Source: Planctomycetota bacterium (lineage in GTDB: Bacteria > Planctomycetota > UBA1135 > UBA2386). Taken from it: a stretch of DNA of 64,000 bases. The notes beneath the pieces were generated by a model. The model had not been told where the DNA came from and did not search any database. It saw nothing but the letters and a program-made list of their open reading frames with translations. Shown one piece after another: positions 35,500 through 43,766 of this stretch (the stretch's first letter is position 1; each line of letters opens with the position of its first letter). The stretch is from assembly GCA_016794425.1 (NCBI GenBank), contig JAEUHR010000039.1:74420-138419 (forward strand), read 5' to 3'. Made by a program: the position numbers and the translations under genes.

Positions 35500-36135
35500 A
35501 TGGCCACGACCACTCAGACGCCAGACGACGATGATCCGTTCGAAGAGGATCTCGAGCGCGCCGCAAATGGCGAACCCGGCGGCTGGCAGCGGCTCTGGGC
35601 GAACCACTACGAGAAGCTGCACCGGTTCGCTACGGACTGGCTCGCGAACCAGAGGCGGCACGGCAAGCACAAGGACGTGAGTCTTGGTGGCACCGACATC
35701 GCCGCTCTGGCCTATGAACGGATGCACGACCGCATCGCGGCGACAGCGAAAGGTCGAGACTACTTCTTCGCGTCGCTCCGCTACGAGTGCCTGCGCATAG
35801 TCGTCGACCATTTCCGCAAGACGAAGAAACACAAGGGGCGCGGCCCCCTGAAGCGGATCGATTTCGAGCCGCATGCATTGGAGGGCCAGGCCGCGCATGT
35901 CGACCCCGACGTGATCTTCGATCTCGTCGACTCGCTCGGGAAGTACGGCTCGCGTGTCCGCGATATCGCGATGCTCAAGGTTTTCACGTCGCGCCCCGTC
36001 GAAGGCACGCCCGGTGCCACCCGTGAACTCACGAATCTGGAGGTTGCCGAGGAGCTCGGCATCTCCCAGCGCACCGTCGAAGCAGAGTGGCCGTTCGCGA
36101 GGGCGATCGTGAACAAAGAACTCGGCAAGTCCTGA
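35500..36135 (+). CDS. ECF RNA polymerase sigma factor
   Basis: 211 residues. Region 2 contains LWANHYEKLHRFATDWLANQ and TDIAALAYERMHDRIA, followed by FFASLRYECLRIVVDHFRKT. Region 4 has VRDIAMLKVFTSRPVEGTPG, then LTNLEVAEELGISQRTVEAE with the helix-turn-helix, and WPFARAIV. It directs RNA polymerase to a set of promoters. It lies 10 bp after the sigma-like gene and 320 bp before a secreted-protein gene with a distinctive leader. Because the same leader recurs upstream of the kinase gene at 38270, these are candidate targets or partners. The recognition sequence is not known. Confidence 0.92.
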   Translation: MATTTQTPDDDDPFEEDLERAANGEPGGWQRLWANHYEKLHRFATDWLANQRRHGKHKDVSLGGTDIAALAYERMHDRIAATAKGRDYFFASLRYECLRIVVDHFRKTKKHKGRGPLKRIDFEPHALEGQAAHVDPDVIFDLVDSLGKYGSRVRDIAMLKVFTSRPVEGTPGATRELTNLEVAEELGISQRTVEAEWPFARAIVNKELGKS

Positions 36136-36242
36136 TCGTGCGCGATCGGCGACGTCAGCGGGTCGTTGCTGCGCCAGGGCGGAGCCGCGGACACTGCTGG
36201 CAGGCTTCGCGGGCATCCACACGCCATCGGGTAGGCGGCGGG

Positions 36243-36440
36243 GCTGAAATGTTCGCGGTCCGGGGACTCGCTCCGTCGCTGGATGGTCTGCAGGGCAACC
36301 ACCCATCGCATCCAAGGAGCTACATGAAGTCCCTTCTTCGTCGCGCGTCGCGCCTCACACGTGAATCCAAGTCCGCTGCCATCACTACCGCCGACGTGGA
36401 GCGCGCGGGACGGTCTCTACGAGACGGGTGTTGGCAATCT
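36243..36440 (+). promoter_or_regulatory. Duplicated leader, copy 1
   Basis: Shares with 37992-38185 the blocks TTCGCGGTCC, then CGCTG.ATGGTCTGC, GCATCC, GCGCGTCGCG, AAGTCCGCT and GCGCGCGGGA...CGGTCTCTACGA, in the same order and with similar spacing. It lies just before the unknown secreted-protein gene. It contains a start-codon-like ATG at 36324 with a good AAGGAG, which is not conserved in copy 2, so it is more likely part of the leader. Probably a promoter and 5' untranslated region shared by genes of one regulon. Confidence 0.55.
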
Positions 36441-36455
36441 CAGCGCCTCACACAA

Positions 36456-37751
36456 ATGAAGAGCCTCGCATCGCAGGTCCTTCTTGTCCTTCTCGCCCCA
36501 GCGCTCATCGCCCAGGGTGGTGAGCAGCCGACCCCGCGACAGCCGGCCGATGCAGCTCATCAGAAGCGGCCTGCAGAGGCGCCGCTGGCCGTGGTGACCC
36601 GACTCGTCGACATGGAGATTGCGGCTTCCATGGCGCGCGTCGTCGATGGCACGAGAGTGCAGACGATAGTCGGCTACGTGGTCAACTCGGAAGAGCGTTT
36701 CAAGAAGCTCGCAGTGCTCAACCCGCAGGAGCGTGAGCAGGCTTCAATCGACCAAGTCGCCAACCTGAAGTGGTTGATCGGCGCCTCGCAGAATGACGAC
36801 GTGCTGCAGCTGCTGCTCGTCTGGCTCGCCTCGGCTCCCTTTCCTGGCTTCATACAAGAGAATCATGCTTGGGAGGAGCTGATGAATCGACCCTACATGT
36901 GGGGATGTCGCAATCTCTGGCAGAGGCTCGCGATGGAGCCCACTTTGCTGGCCAAACTCTTCCGTCGCGCCGAGCAGGATCCACTATGGCTGTTGGTTGC
37001 CAGCCGGAGGTTGCAGAACGACGGTGTGCTGGTCGGGCCTGGACACGACTGGGACTGGCTCGTCAGCTTTCTGACCTTGTACCTGCGGGCTGGTGGTACG
37101 AACCGGCTGTTGACACAGGTCGTTCTCAGCTGGGCACCTCAGTTCTTCTCCGAGGAGACGATCACGTTGTTGCGGCGTGACCCCAACGCCGCGGCCGTGC
37201 TGACCACATTGACGAGGATCTGCCTCGCGCTGGATCCAGGTCAGGCCGACGTCAAAGCCTTGGCGGAGTCGCACGGCTTTGCGCCGGAATCGTTCACGGA
37301 CGACCTCTGGCTACACTTGTTGGAGATTCCCGCACTGGTGCCGGAGGTGCGCGCGCGCGCGGCGACGAGCGCAGAGTCGATTCAACAAGCAACGCTCGAA
37401 CGGCTTGCGGTGGCCGACCTTTGTCTTGCGGTTCTCCTCGCCGGAGCCGGTGAGCGCAGTACGTGTCGCGCAGCACTTCTGGACAGAGCCAAGCAACAGC
37501 TTCGCGACGTTCCGGAAGACCCGGCAAGTGGCAGTGGGCAATGGCTGGCTCGGTCTCGCAGCCTGCTAGCCTCGCTCGCTGGGGGAGAGCCCGCGGACGG
37601 CAAGCGGTTGGACGAGTGGTTCGCGTACTACCGCCAGCAAGCGACGCAGGTTCGCACCGGATTGGCTGAGACGACTCCCCGGGACAAGAACTACTTCGGG
37701 ACGACCTATTTCGGCAGCCGGCTCTCGATCACCATGCTCTCAAAGCAGTGA
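36456..37751 (+). CDS. Secreted protein of unknown function
   Basis: 431 residues from the ATG at 36456, chosen because the signal peptide MKSLASQVLLVLLAPALIAQ starts there and the DNA before it is a duplicated non-coding leader. An in-frame ATG at 36324 with AAGGAG would add 44 residues. The body is alpha-helical with leucine-rich stretches such as DDVLQLLLVWLASAPFPGFI, WDWLVSFLTLYLRAGGTNRL and LERLAVADLCLAVLLAGAGE. No domain was recognised. GC is lower than in most of the window, as in the rest of 35.5-41.6 kb. Its place between sigma factor and kinase suggests a role in the same sensory system. Confidence 0.7.
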   Translation: MKSLASQVLLVLLAPALIAQGGEQPTPRQPADAAHQKRPAEAPLAVVTRLVDMEIAASMARVVDGTRVQTIVGYVVNSEERFKKLAVLNPQEREQASIDQVANLKWLIGASQNDDVLQLLLVWLASAPFPGFIQENHAWEELMNRPYMWGCRNLWQRLAMEPTLLAKLFRRAEQDPLWLLVASRRLQNDGVLVGPGHDWDWLVSFLTLYLRAGGTNRLLTQVVLSWAPQFFSEETITLLRRDPNAAAVLTTLTRICLALDPGQADVKALAESHGFAPESFTDDLWLHLLEIPALVPEVRARAATSAESIQQATLERLAVADLCLAVLLAGAGERSTCRAALLDRAKQQLRDVPEDPASGSGQWLARSRSLLASLAGGEPADGKRLDEWFAYYRQQATQVRTGLAETTPRDKNYFGTTYFGSRLSITMLSKQ

Positions 37752-37991
37752 TATGCGGGTGCGCATCAGCCGTGTGTGCCTACGGTGGATGGTGTCGCGG
37801 CCGGTGACGAAGAGCGCCATTCGCCGGCACGGTGTCCTTGCCTCCAGGGAGGCTCGGCTCCACGGGCTGCCAGCTCCCGGTCCTCGACGTGCTGCCAAAC
37901 CGGTGGATCCTCACCGAGTTCAGGGCGCGATTGCCGGCTCTCTTCTCGCCTATCCGAGTCCGGATCGACGCGTCAGCAGGGTGTCGCCCGC

Positions 37992-38185
37992 GCTGAGAAG
38001 TTCGCGGTCCTGCGACCCGGCCACCGCTGAATGGTCTGCGGGTGACCATACCCTGCATCCCAGTAGTCACACGCGGTCCCGCGCCAACGCGCGTCGCGTT
38101 ACTTCCTTGAGAAGGTCCGCTCCGATTGCCGACGCACTGGTGCGCGCGGGAGGCGGGCCGGTCTCTACGAAGCGAGTGTGTCGCG
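37992..38185 (+). promoter_or_regulatory. Duplicated leader, copy 2
   Basis: Diverged repeat of the leader at 36243 (blocks listed there). It ends about 85 bp before the kinase start. Together with copy 1 it is the only extended repeat between non-coding regions here. The whole 518-bp gap (37752-38269) otherwise shows only one more hairpin (38212). Confidence 0.55.
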
Positions 38186-38211
38186 ATGCCCCGACTTCGG
38201 TGTCTCCCGAT

Positions 38212-38228
38212 GGCGGTGTTGCACCGCC
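38212..38228 (+). promoter_or_regulatory. Hairpin in kinase leader
   Basis: Perfect 7-bp stem GGCGGTG with loop TTG and CACCGCC. It lies about 40 bases before the start codon, upstream of the site GAGAGCAGGA. It is not followed by T residues, so a role in translation or RNA stability is more likely than termination. A 7-bp GC stem can also occur by chance. Confidence 0.35.
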
Positions 38229-38269
38229 GCAAGAGGCTTCGCATGCTTCGTTAGAGAGCAGGACCAGCC

Positions 38270-41200
38270 ATGACGACCCCCGCTTCGTCCCGAAATCCCG
38301 ATCCGCGGCCGCGCCGAGTTCTCGAGATCTTCCTCGCAGCTCGGGCCCTGCCCGTCGATCGCAGCGAAGCATTCGTCCGGCAACAGGCTGGCGCCGACAC
38401 CTCCCTGGCCGAGGAGGTCCTCGCGTTGCTCCGCGGTGCGGACGCCGCAGGCTCCTCGAAGGTGTTCGCTGCCGGCCAGGCCGCGATGGCGAACCTGGCC
38501 GACGACCTGGAGGCGGAGAACGATGACTTCGGCCCTCCGACGGAGGCGGTCCAGTCGACGGCAACGGGCGAGCTGCTGCGGCGTCTGGCGGAGGCGCCCA
38601 AGCTGGACACGAGGCGCTACGAGCTGCAAGGCGAAGTGGGCAAGGGCGCGATGGGCGTGGTCCTGCGGATCTTCGACCGTCATCTCCACCGTCGGCTCGC
38701 AATGAAGGTGATGCAGCACCACCACAAGCGTGGCGCCGAAGCGCAAGGGCGGCTCGGGCACTTCCTCGAGGAAGCGCAGGTGACGAGCCAGCTGGACCAT
38801 CCTGGCGTCGTGCCAGTGCACGAGCTCGGCTTGGACGAGAACGGCAAGGTCTATTTCACGATGCGACTCGTGAAGGGGCGGACGGCCGCGGAGATCTTCG
38901 AGTTGGCGAGGGCGCAGAAGGAGGAGTGGACGACCACGCGCGCCCTGGAGGTGATCCTCAAGGTCTGCGACACGATGGCCTACGCGCACGCGCGGGGCGT
39001 GCTCCACCGTGACTTGAAGCCGAGCAACGTGATGGTCGGCAAGTTCGGTGAGGTCTACGTGATGGACTGGGGACTCGCCAAAGTGCTCGGGAGCGGCGGT
39101 GCCGAGGAGGGTGGCGAAGCGGTCGACGAGGAGGTGCAGGTCGAAACGGTGCGTCGGAGCGACGCAGAGCACGACCGTGATGGGCCGATGGCCTCTGTGG
39201 CCGGGCAGGTGAAGGGCACCAAGGAGTACATGCCGCCTGAACAGTTGCGCGGTGAGAGTCTGGATCGGCGCGCGGACGTCTACTCGATCGGGGCGATGCT
39301 CTACGAGCTGTTGGCTGGAAGGCCGCCTTACACGCGTGCCGAGATCGAGAGGGGTGCCTTGGCTGGACCGCCCCAACGCGTCGAGGCGGTGCATCCTGGG
39401 GTCCCCGCGGAACTGGCCGCCATCGTCGAGAGAGCGATGCAGAGAGATCGCGAGCAGCGATATGGCGGCGTGCTGGAGCTGGCTGCGGATCTGCGCGCCT
39501 TCTTGGACCTGCGGTCGGTCAAGGCGTATCGCACGGGTGCGTTGGTGGAGCTGCAGCTGTGGGTGCGCAGGAACAGGTCGCTCGCGGCGAGCCTGGCGGC
39601 AGCGGTGTTGATCTTGGTTGCGGGGATTGCAGCTGCTTGGACGTTCGCTAAGCAGGCTGAAGAGAAGCAGCGTGTTGCAGCCCAGAAGGCGCGCGAGTTT
39701 GACCAGCTGTCGGGAATGGTCATGTACGAGCGTGCAGTCGCGAACGAGGAGTGCTTATACCCGGCCTGGCCGGAGAAGGCCGAGGCAATGGAACGCTGGT
39801 TGCGGGAGGATGCAGGCGACTTGTTAGAGATGCGGTCGGATATTGAGCGTACTATTCGCAATCTGGAAGAACTTGCGCTACCGCCGACTCCCGAGGAGCA
39901 AGAGTCAGATCGCAGACAGCACCCGCGCTTCGTGGACTTGCAGGCGCTGACGGACAGGGTTGCGTCCTTGCGACATGCAAAGAGACTAAGAGCGGGCGCA
40001 GATCTGACGGTGCCGGACTTGAATCAAACTGAGCGGGACCTTGACGCCAATACGCTGAACAACCTCGCCATGGCTCGCGTGGCGCCAAATCCTACGCAGC
40101 GCTTGGTGTATGGCGAAGAGCCCTTGGGGCTCGCATACGCACGCCTCGCGACCAAGAAGGCTGAGGGTAAGTCGGGATCACACTACGTTAAACTTACGTT
40201 GGCCCTGGCCTTGGCTGCCAATGGTCAAGATGACAGCGCTTTGGATGCTTGCGAGGAAGCCTGGGAAATGGCGCCGGACGACCAGAAAGACAAGTATTCA
40301 ACGTACATACGAGCGATCCGATCCGAGATCGCCTACGCCCCGGACACACTGGCGGCGGCGGAAATGCAGTTGACTCAACTTGAAGTCATCCTGAACCAGC
40401 GCCGCACATGGCGATTCGGTGACACGCCGGAGGAGCAGGCGCGCAGCTTCTTGCACAAGGCGCTCCTAGGCGTCAGCGAACAAATTGAGAGGCTAGAGCA
40501 GAGGGTCACCCGCGTCAGGGGGCGCTTGAATTGGGCATCCAGTATACAAGAACTGTCCCTGCATCACCCCAATGCGCGGAGAACCTGGCAAGAAGTGCGG
40601 GAATCATTGGCTAACCATGAGTTGTACGCACGAGTACACATTGAGATGCGCGACCGAGACATACTAGACTTGGTTCCGATCGGTCAGAATCCCGAGACAG
40701 GCCTCTGGGAGTTCTATCATCTGCCAAGTGCGTGGGATGGAAAATGCGACCCGAGTCAGATTGAGATTCCTGATCATGGGCCAGGCGGATCGATCAAGGT
40801 TACCAACGGTACAGGTATCGTCTTCGTCCTGGTGCCCGGTGGCAGAGTCTTGGTGGGGGCGCAAGCGCTGAGCGAAGATCGACCCAACTTTGATCCTGCG
40901 GCTGCTCACGACGAAACTCTTCAGGAAGTGAGGCTCGGGCCGTTCTTCATTGCGCGACACGAGCTGACGCAGGGGCAGTGGATGCGTCTGTGTGATAGTG
41001 AGCGAGACCATGGTCAGCCGAGTCGGTTTCCGGCAGGAGCGAATGAAGGAGATGTGGAGATTACATTGGCCAACCCAGTCGAGAATGTCAGCTGGGACGC
41101 GTGCCATAAGCAGATGCAACGTTATGGACTGGTACTGCCGACCGAGGCGCAATGGGAGTATTCTTGCCGGGCCGGAACCTCTACCCCGTGGTCCTGTTTA

Positions 41201-41575
41201 CCGGATACTCTGAGATTGCATGCGAACTTGCGGGATTCGACCCGAAGCAAGCTCGTGCAGGTGGACCAGCCTGAACCTTGGAGTGACGGTCATGCCGTCC
41301 ACGCACCTGTTGGTTCCTTCCTGCCCAATTCTATTGGCCTCTATGACACTCATGGCAATGTGAGCGAGTGGTGTGGAGACAACTACGTGGTGTACGGCAG
41401 CATGCGTGATGGAGACGGGCGCCGACGCGCGACATCCAGCATGCACTGTTGCAGAGGCGGTCACTTCGATAGTCGCTCCGATGCCGCGCGCTCAGCTGCC
41501 AGGATTGGAAGCTTGGCATCGTCCTTCAGCGCAGCCGCAATTGGCTTGAGACCGGCTAGGCTGCTACGACCGTGA
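38270..41575 (+). CDS. Ser/Thr protein kinase fused to a formylglycine-enzyme (SUMF1-like) domain
   Basis: 1101 residues; AGGA precedes the ATG by 8 bases. Kinase domain about residues 115-410: GEVGKGAMGVVLRIFD, AMKVM with Lys146, HRDLKPSN at 246-253, DWG instead of DFG at 266-268, and GTKEYMPPEQ. One membrane segment lies at about 437-457. A helical linker follows, then from about 820 the C-terminal FGE/sulfatase-modifying fold: FVLVPGGRVLVGAQ, FFIARHELTQGQWMRL, NPVENVSWDACHKQM, GLVLPTEAQWEYSCRAGTST, GLYDTHGNVSEWCGDNYVVY. The DNA for the linker and FGE part is visibly lower in GC. Such fusions are known in planctomycete kinases; the FGE part may be a sensor rather than an active enzyme. Confidence 0.9.
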   Translation: MTTPASSRNPDPRPRRVLEIFLAARALPVDRSEAFVRQQAGADTSLAEEVLALLRGADAAGSSKVFAAGQAAMANLADDLEAENDDFGPPTEAVQSTATGELLRRLAEAPKLDTRRYELQGEVGKGAMGVVLRIFDRHLHRRLAMKVMQHHHKRGAEAQGRLGHFLEEAQVTSQLDHPGVVPVHELGLDENGKVYFTMRLVKGRTAAEIFELARAQKEEWTTTRALEVILKVCDTMAYAHARGVLHRDLKPSNVMVGKFGEVYVMDWGLAKVLGSGGAEEGGEAVDEEVQVETVRRSDAEHDRDGPMASVAGQVKGTKEYMPPEQLRGESLDRRADVYSIGAMLYELLAGRPPYTRAEIERGALAGPPQRVEAVHPGVPAELAAIVERAMQRDREQRYGGVLELAADLRAFLDLRSVKAYRTGALVELQLWVRRNRSLAASLAAAVLILVAGIAAAWTFAKQAEEKQRVAAQKAREFDQLSGMVMYERAVANEECLYPAWPEKAEAMERWLREDAGDLLEMRSDIERTIRNLEELALPPTPEEQESDRRQHPRFVDLQALTDRVASLRHAKRLRAGADLTVPDLNQTERDLDANTLNNLAMARVAPNPTQRLVYGEEPLGLAYARLATKKAEGKSGSHYVKLTLALALAANGQDDSALDACEEAWEMAPDDQKDKYSTYIRAIRSEIAYAPDTLAAAEMQLTQLEVILNQRRTWRFGDTPEEQARSFLHKALLGVSEQIERLEQRVTRVRGRLNWASSIQELSLHHPNARRTWQEVRESLANHELYARVHIEMRDRDILDLVPIGQNPETGLWEFYHLPSAWDGKCDPSQIEIPDHGPGGSIKVTNGTGIVFVLVPGGRVLVGAQALSEDRPNFDPAAAHDETLQEVRLGPFFIARHELTQGQWMRLCDSERDHGQPSRFPAGANEGDVEITLANPVENVSWDACHKQMQRYGLVLPTEAQWEYSCRAGTSTPWSCLPDTLRLHANLRDSTRSKLVQVDQPEPWSDGHAVHAPVGSFLPNSIGLYDTHGNVSEWCGDNYVVYGSMRDGDGRRRATSSMHCCRGGHFDSRSDAARSAARIGSLASSFSAAAIGLRPARLLRP

Positions 41576-41733
41576 TTTCGGGCGCATGGAGCACAGTGGA
41601 TCTGCTGGGTATCTCGTCTTCCTCTGCGGTTCACCAGGGACCCGAACGCTGGTGTCTCGTGCCCCGGCGTTGGAGAGGCCAACCCTCGCCACGCCGGCAT
41701 CCCCAAAGCGGCCACCGCCGCAGGAATGCCACG

Positions 41734-43743
41734 ATGCACGACACCAAACCCAGCCCCTCCTCCATCTCCCTCCTCACCGTCCTTTCCCGCTCGACCACAC
41801 TCCTGCTCCTCACCCTGCCGGCCATCGCCCAGGCGAACGTCGAACCGGACTTCCGTCTCACGGCTGCGCCACTCAACAGCTACACGAACGGAACCTCCAT
41901 CGCGGGCGGCAAGGACGTGAACGGCGACGGCATTCCCGATGTCGTCATCGGTGCCGCCGACAACTACTCGGCCGCCTCCACGAGCATTCGCCCCGGCGCT
42001 GTCTACGTGTTCTCCGGCGCGAGCCAGGCCCTGCTCGACATCGCGTACGGCGCCGCCGACGGCGATCGCTTCGGTTGGTCGGTCGACCTCATCGACGACG
42101 TCAATGGCGACGGTTGCGCGGACATCCTGGTCGGCGCCCCGGGCTTCAATCCGACGGCCGCTCGCGCCGACGCCGGCGCCTTCTACCTGCTCTCCGGCCT
42201 GACGCGGCAGATCCTCCATCGCCTCGACGGCAACCTCGCCGGGGACCAGTTCGGGTTCTGCGTCGCCAACACCCGCGACATCGACGGCAACGGCATGCAG
42301 GACTTCGTCGTCGGTTCGCCCTACGGCGACGTGAACGGCGCCGTCGACAAGGGCCAGGTCCACTTCTTCAACGTGCTGCCCGGTGGGACCAACAGCGGCA
42401 TCCTGTCGTGGGGAGCGGGGAATGCGGCCGGCGACCTGTTCGGCTGGAAGGTCGCTGCCGTCGGGGACGTGAACGGTGATGGTCTGAAGGACTGGGCCGC
42501 TTCCTCCCCGATGGAGGACTACCCCTTCACGAACTGTGGCCAGTTCCACGTCTACTTCGGCCCGATCGGTGTTGGCGGGGCGTCGCACATCGCGGGCGCG
42601 ATGGCGGATGCCCGGTTCGGGACCAGCTTCGCTGCCGTGGACGTCGACGGCGATGGCGACAGCGAAGTGGTGGTCGGTGCGCCGGGTCACCTCGGGGGTC
42701 GTGGCCGCATCAGTGTCCTGCAGGGAACTGCGCTGGCGGAGACGCCGGTCGCGCTCGGCGCAGCGACCACGGATTCTCTCGGGTATCAGGTCGGCAACGT
42801 CGGCGACTCCAACGGCGATGGCCTCGAGGACTTCGCTTACACGCGGGGCGGCGTCGGCCAGGCACAGTTGGTCCAGGTCGTCGGCGGTTCGACTGCGGGC
42901 GTCTTCGTCACGTCGTGCACCCTGTTCAACAGCGTGTCGTTCACGGGGAACCTGATGTTCTCCGGCGTGCGTGGCATCACGCACGCGGGGGACATCGACG
43001 GGGACGGCCTCGTCGAGATCCTGGTCGGGACGCCCCACTTCGCTGCCGTGCTGTCCAACTCGAACCTCCAGAGCCCGCCCCAGGTCGCGTCGACGAGCGC
43101 TTCCGACACCTTGTGCGACCGTGTGCTGGTGACGTGGCCGCGGGTCCCCGGCAACGTGCGGTATCGCATCTCCCGGTCAGGTGTCGTCATCGGGGAGACT
43201 CCGGTGAATGCGAGCCAGTTCGTGGACTCGAACCCATCCGTGGGTGCCCGCCCGTACTCGGTCATGGCCTTCGTCGGCCCGAGCAGCGGGGGGCCGAGCA
43301 CCATGAACACCGGAACGGCGTTCCGCTGCTTCCAACCGTTCGGGGCGCCCTGCGTCGGCACGGCCGGTTGGCCGACGATCTCGCGGGTGCACGATCCGGA
43401 GATCGGCAATCCGTTCCAGCAGCGAGCGGGCAGCCTCCTGCCTGGCCAGATCGTCGTGTGGATCCTGGGCATGTCGCAGACCTCCGCGGGCGGTCAGAGT
43501 CTGCCCTTGTCGCTCAGTGGGCTCGGCTTCACCGGCTGCCAGCTTCTGGTCAGCCTCGATGCGCTCACTGCGGCTGTCATCGGCGGGGACGGTACGCACA
43601 CGTTCCAGATGCAACTCGCGAACGACCCTGGCTTGCTCGGCCTGCACTTCTTCACGCAGGCGATGGCTGTCGACCCGCAGGCGAATCCCGGTGGTCTCGT
43701 GTTCAGCGCCGCGGCCGACAACGTCGTGTCCAGTCCCTGGTAG
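41734..43743 (+). CDS. Secreted FG-GAP repeat protein with fibronectin-type domain and C-terminal module
   Basis: 669 residues; CAGGA precedes the ATG at 41734 by 8-9 bases. The signal peptide includes TTLLLLTLPAIAQA. Residues about 45-440 hold FG-GAP units: GKDVNGDGIPDVVIGAADNY, VDLIDDVNGDGCADILVGAP, TRDIDGNGMQDFVVGSPYGD and so on. These match integrin alpha-type propeller repeats with D-x-N-x-D-G-x-x-D calcium-binding loops. About 475-560 is a fibronectin-type III-like domain (VLVTWPRVPGNVRYRISRSG). The end (CQLLVSLDALTAAV ... LGLHFFTQAMAVDPQ) is the shared terminal module. Probably an adhesion-type surface protein. It converges with the next gene. Confidence 0.9.
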   Translation: MHDTKPSPSSISLLTVLSRSTTLLLLTLPAIAQANVEPDFRLTAAPLNSYTNGTSIAGGKDVNGDGIPDVVIGAADNYSAASTSIRPGAVYVFSGASQALLDIAYGAADGDRFGWSVDLIDDVNGDGCADILVGAPGFNPTAARADAGAFYLLSGLTRQILHRLDGNLAGDQFGFCVANTRDIDGNGMQDFVVGSPYGDVNGAVDKGQVHFFNVLPGGTNSGILSWGAGNAAGDLFGWKVAAVGDVNGDGLKDWAASSPMEDYPFTNCGQFHVYFGPIGVGGASHIAGAMADARFGTSFAAVDVDGDGDSEVVVGAPGHLGGRGRISVLQGTALAETPVALGAATTDSLGYQVGNVGDSNGDGLEDFAYTRGGVGQAQLVQVVGGSTAGVFVTSCTLFNSVSFTGNLMFSGVRGITHAGDIDGDGLVEILVGTPHFAAVLSNSNLQSPPQVASTSASDTLCDRVLVTWPRVPGNVRYRISRSGVVIGETPVNASQFVDSNPSVGARPYSVMAFVGPSSGGPSTMNTGTAFRCFQPFGAPCVGTAGWPTISRVHDPEIGNPFQQRAGSLLPGQIVVWILGMSQTSAGGQSLPLSLSGLGFTGCQLLVSLDALTAAVIGGDGTHTFQMQLANDPGLLGLHFFTQAMAVDPQANPGGLVFSAAADNVVSSPW

Positions 43744-43766
43744 GTGCTACGATCCCTGCCGGTGGC

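Noticed and set aside
36324..36455. Start of the secreted protein at the ATG 36324 with AAGGAG
   Set aside because: The region is a duplicated leader also present before the kinase gene, and the signal peptide begins only at 36456. The alternative is kept in the entry.
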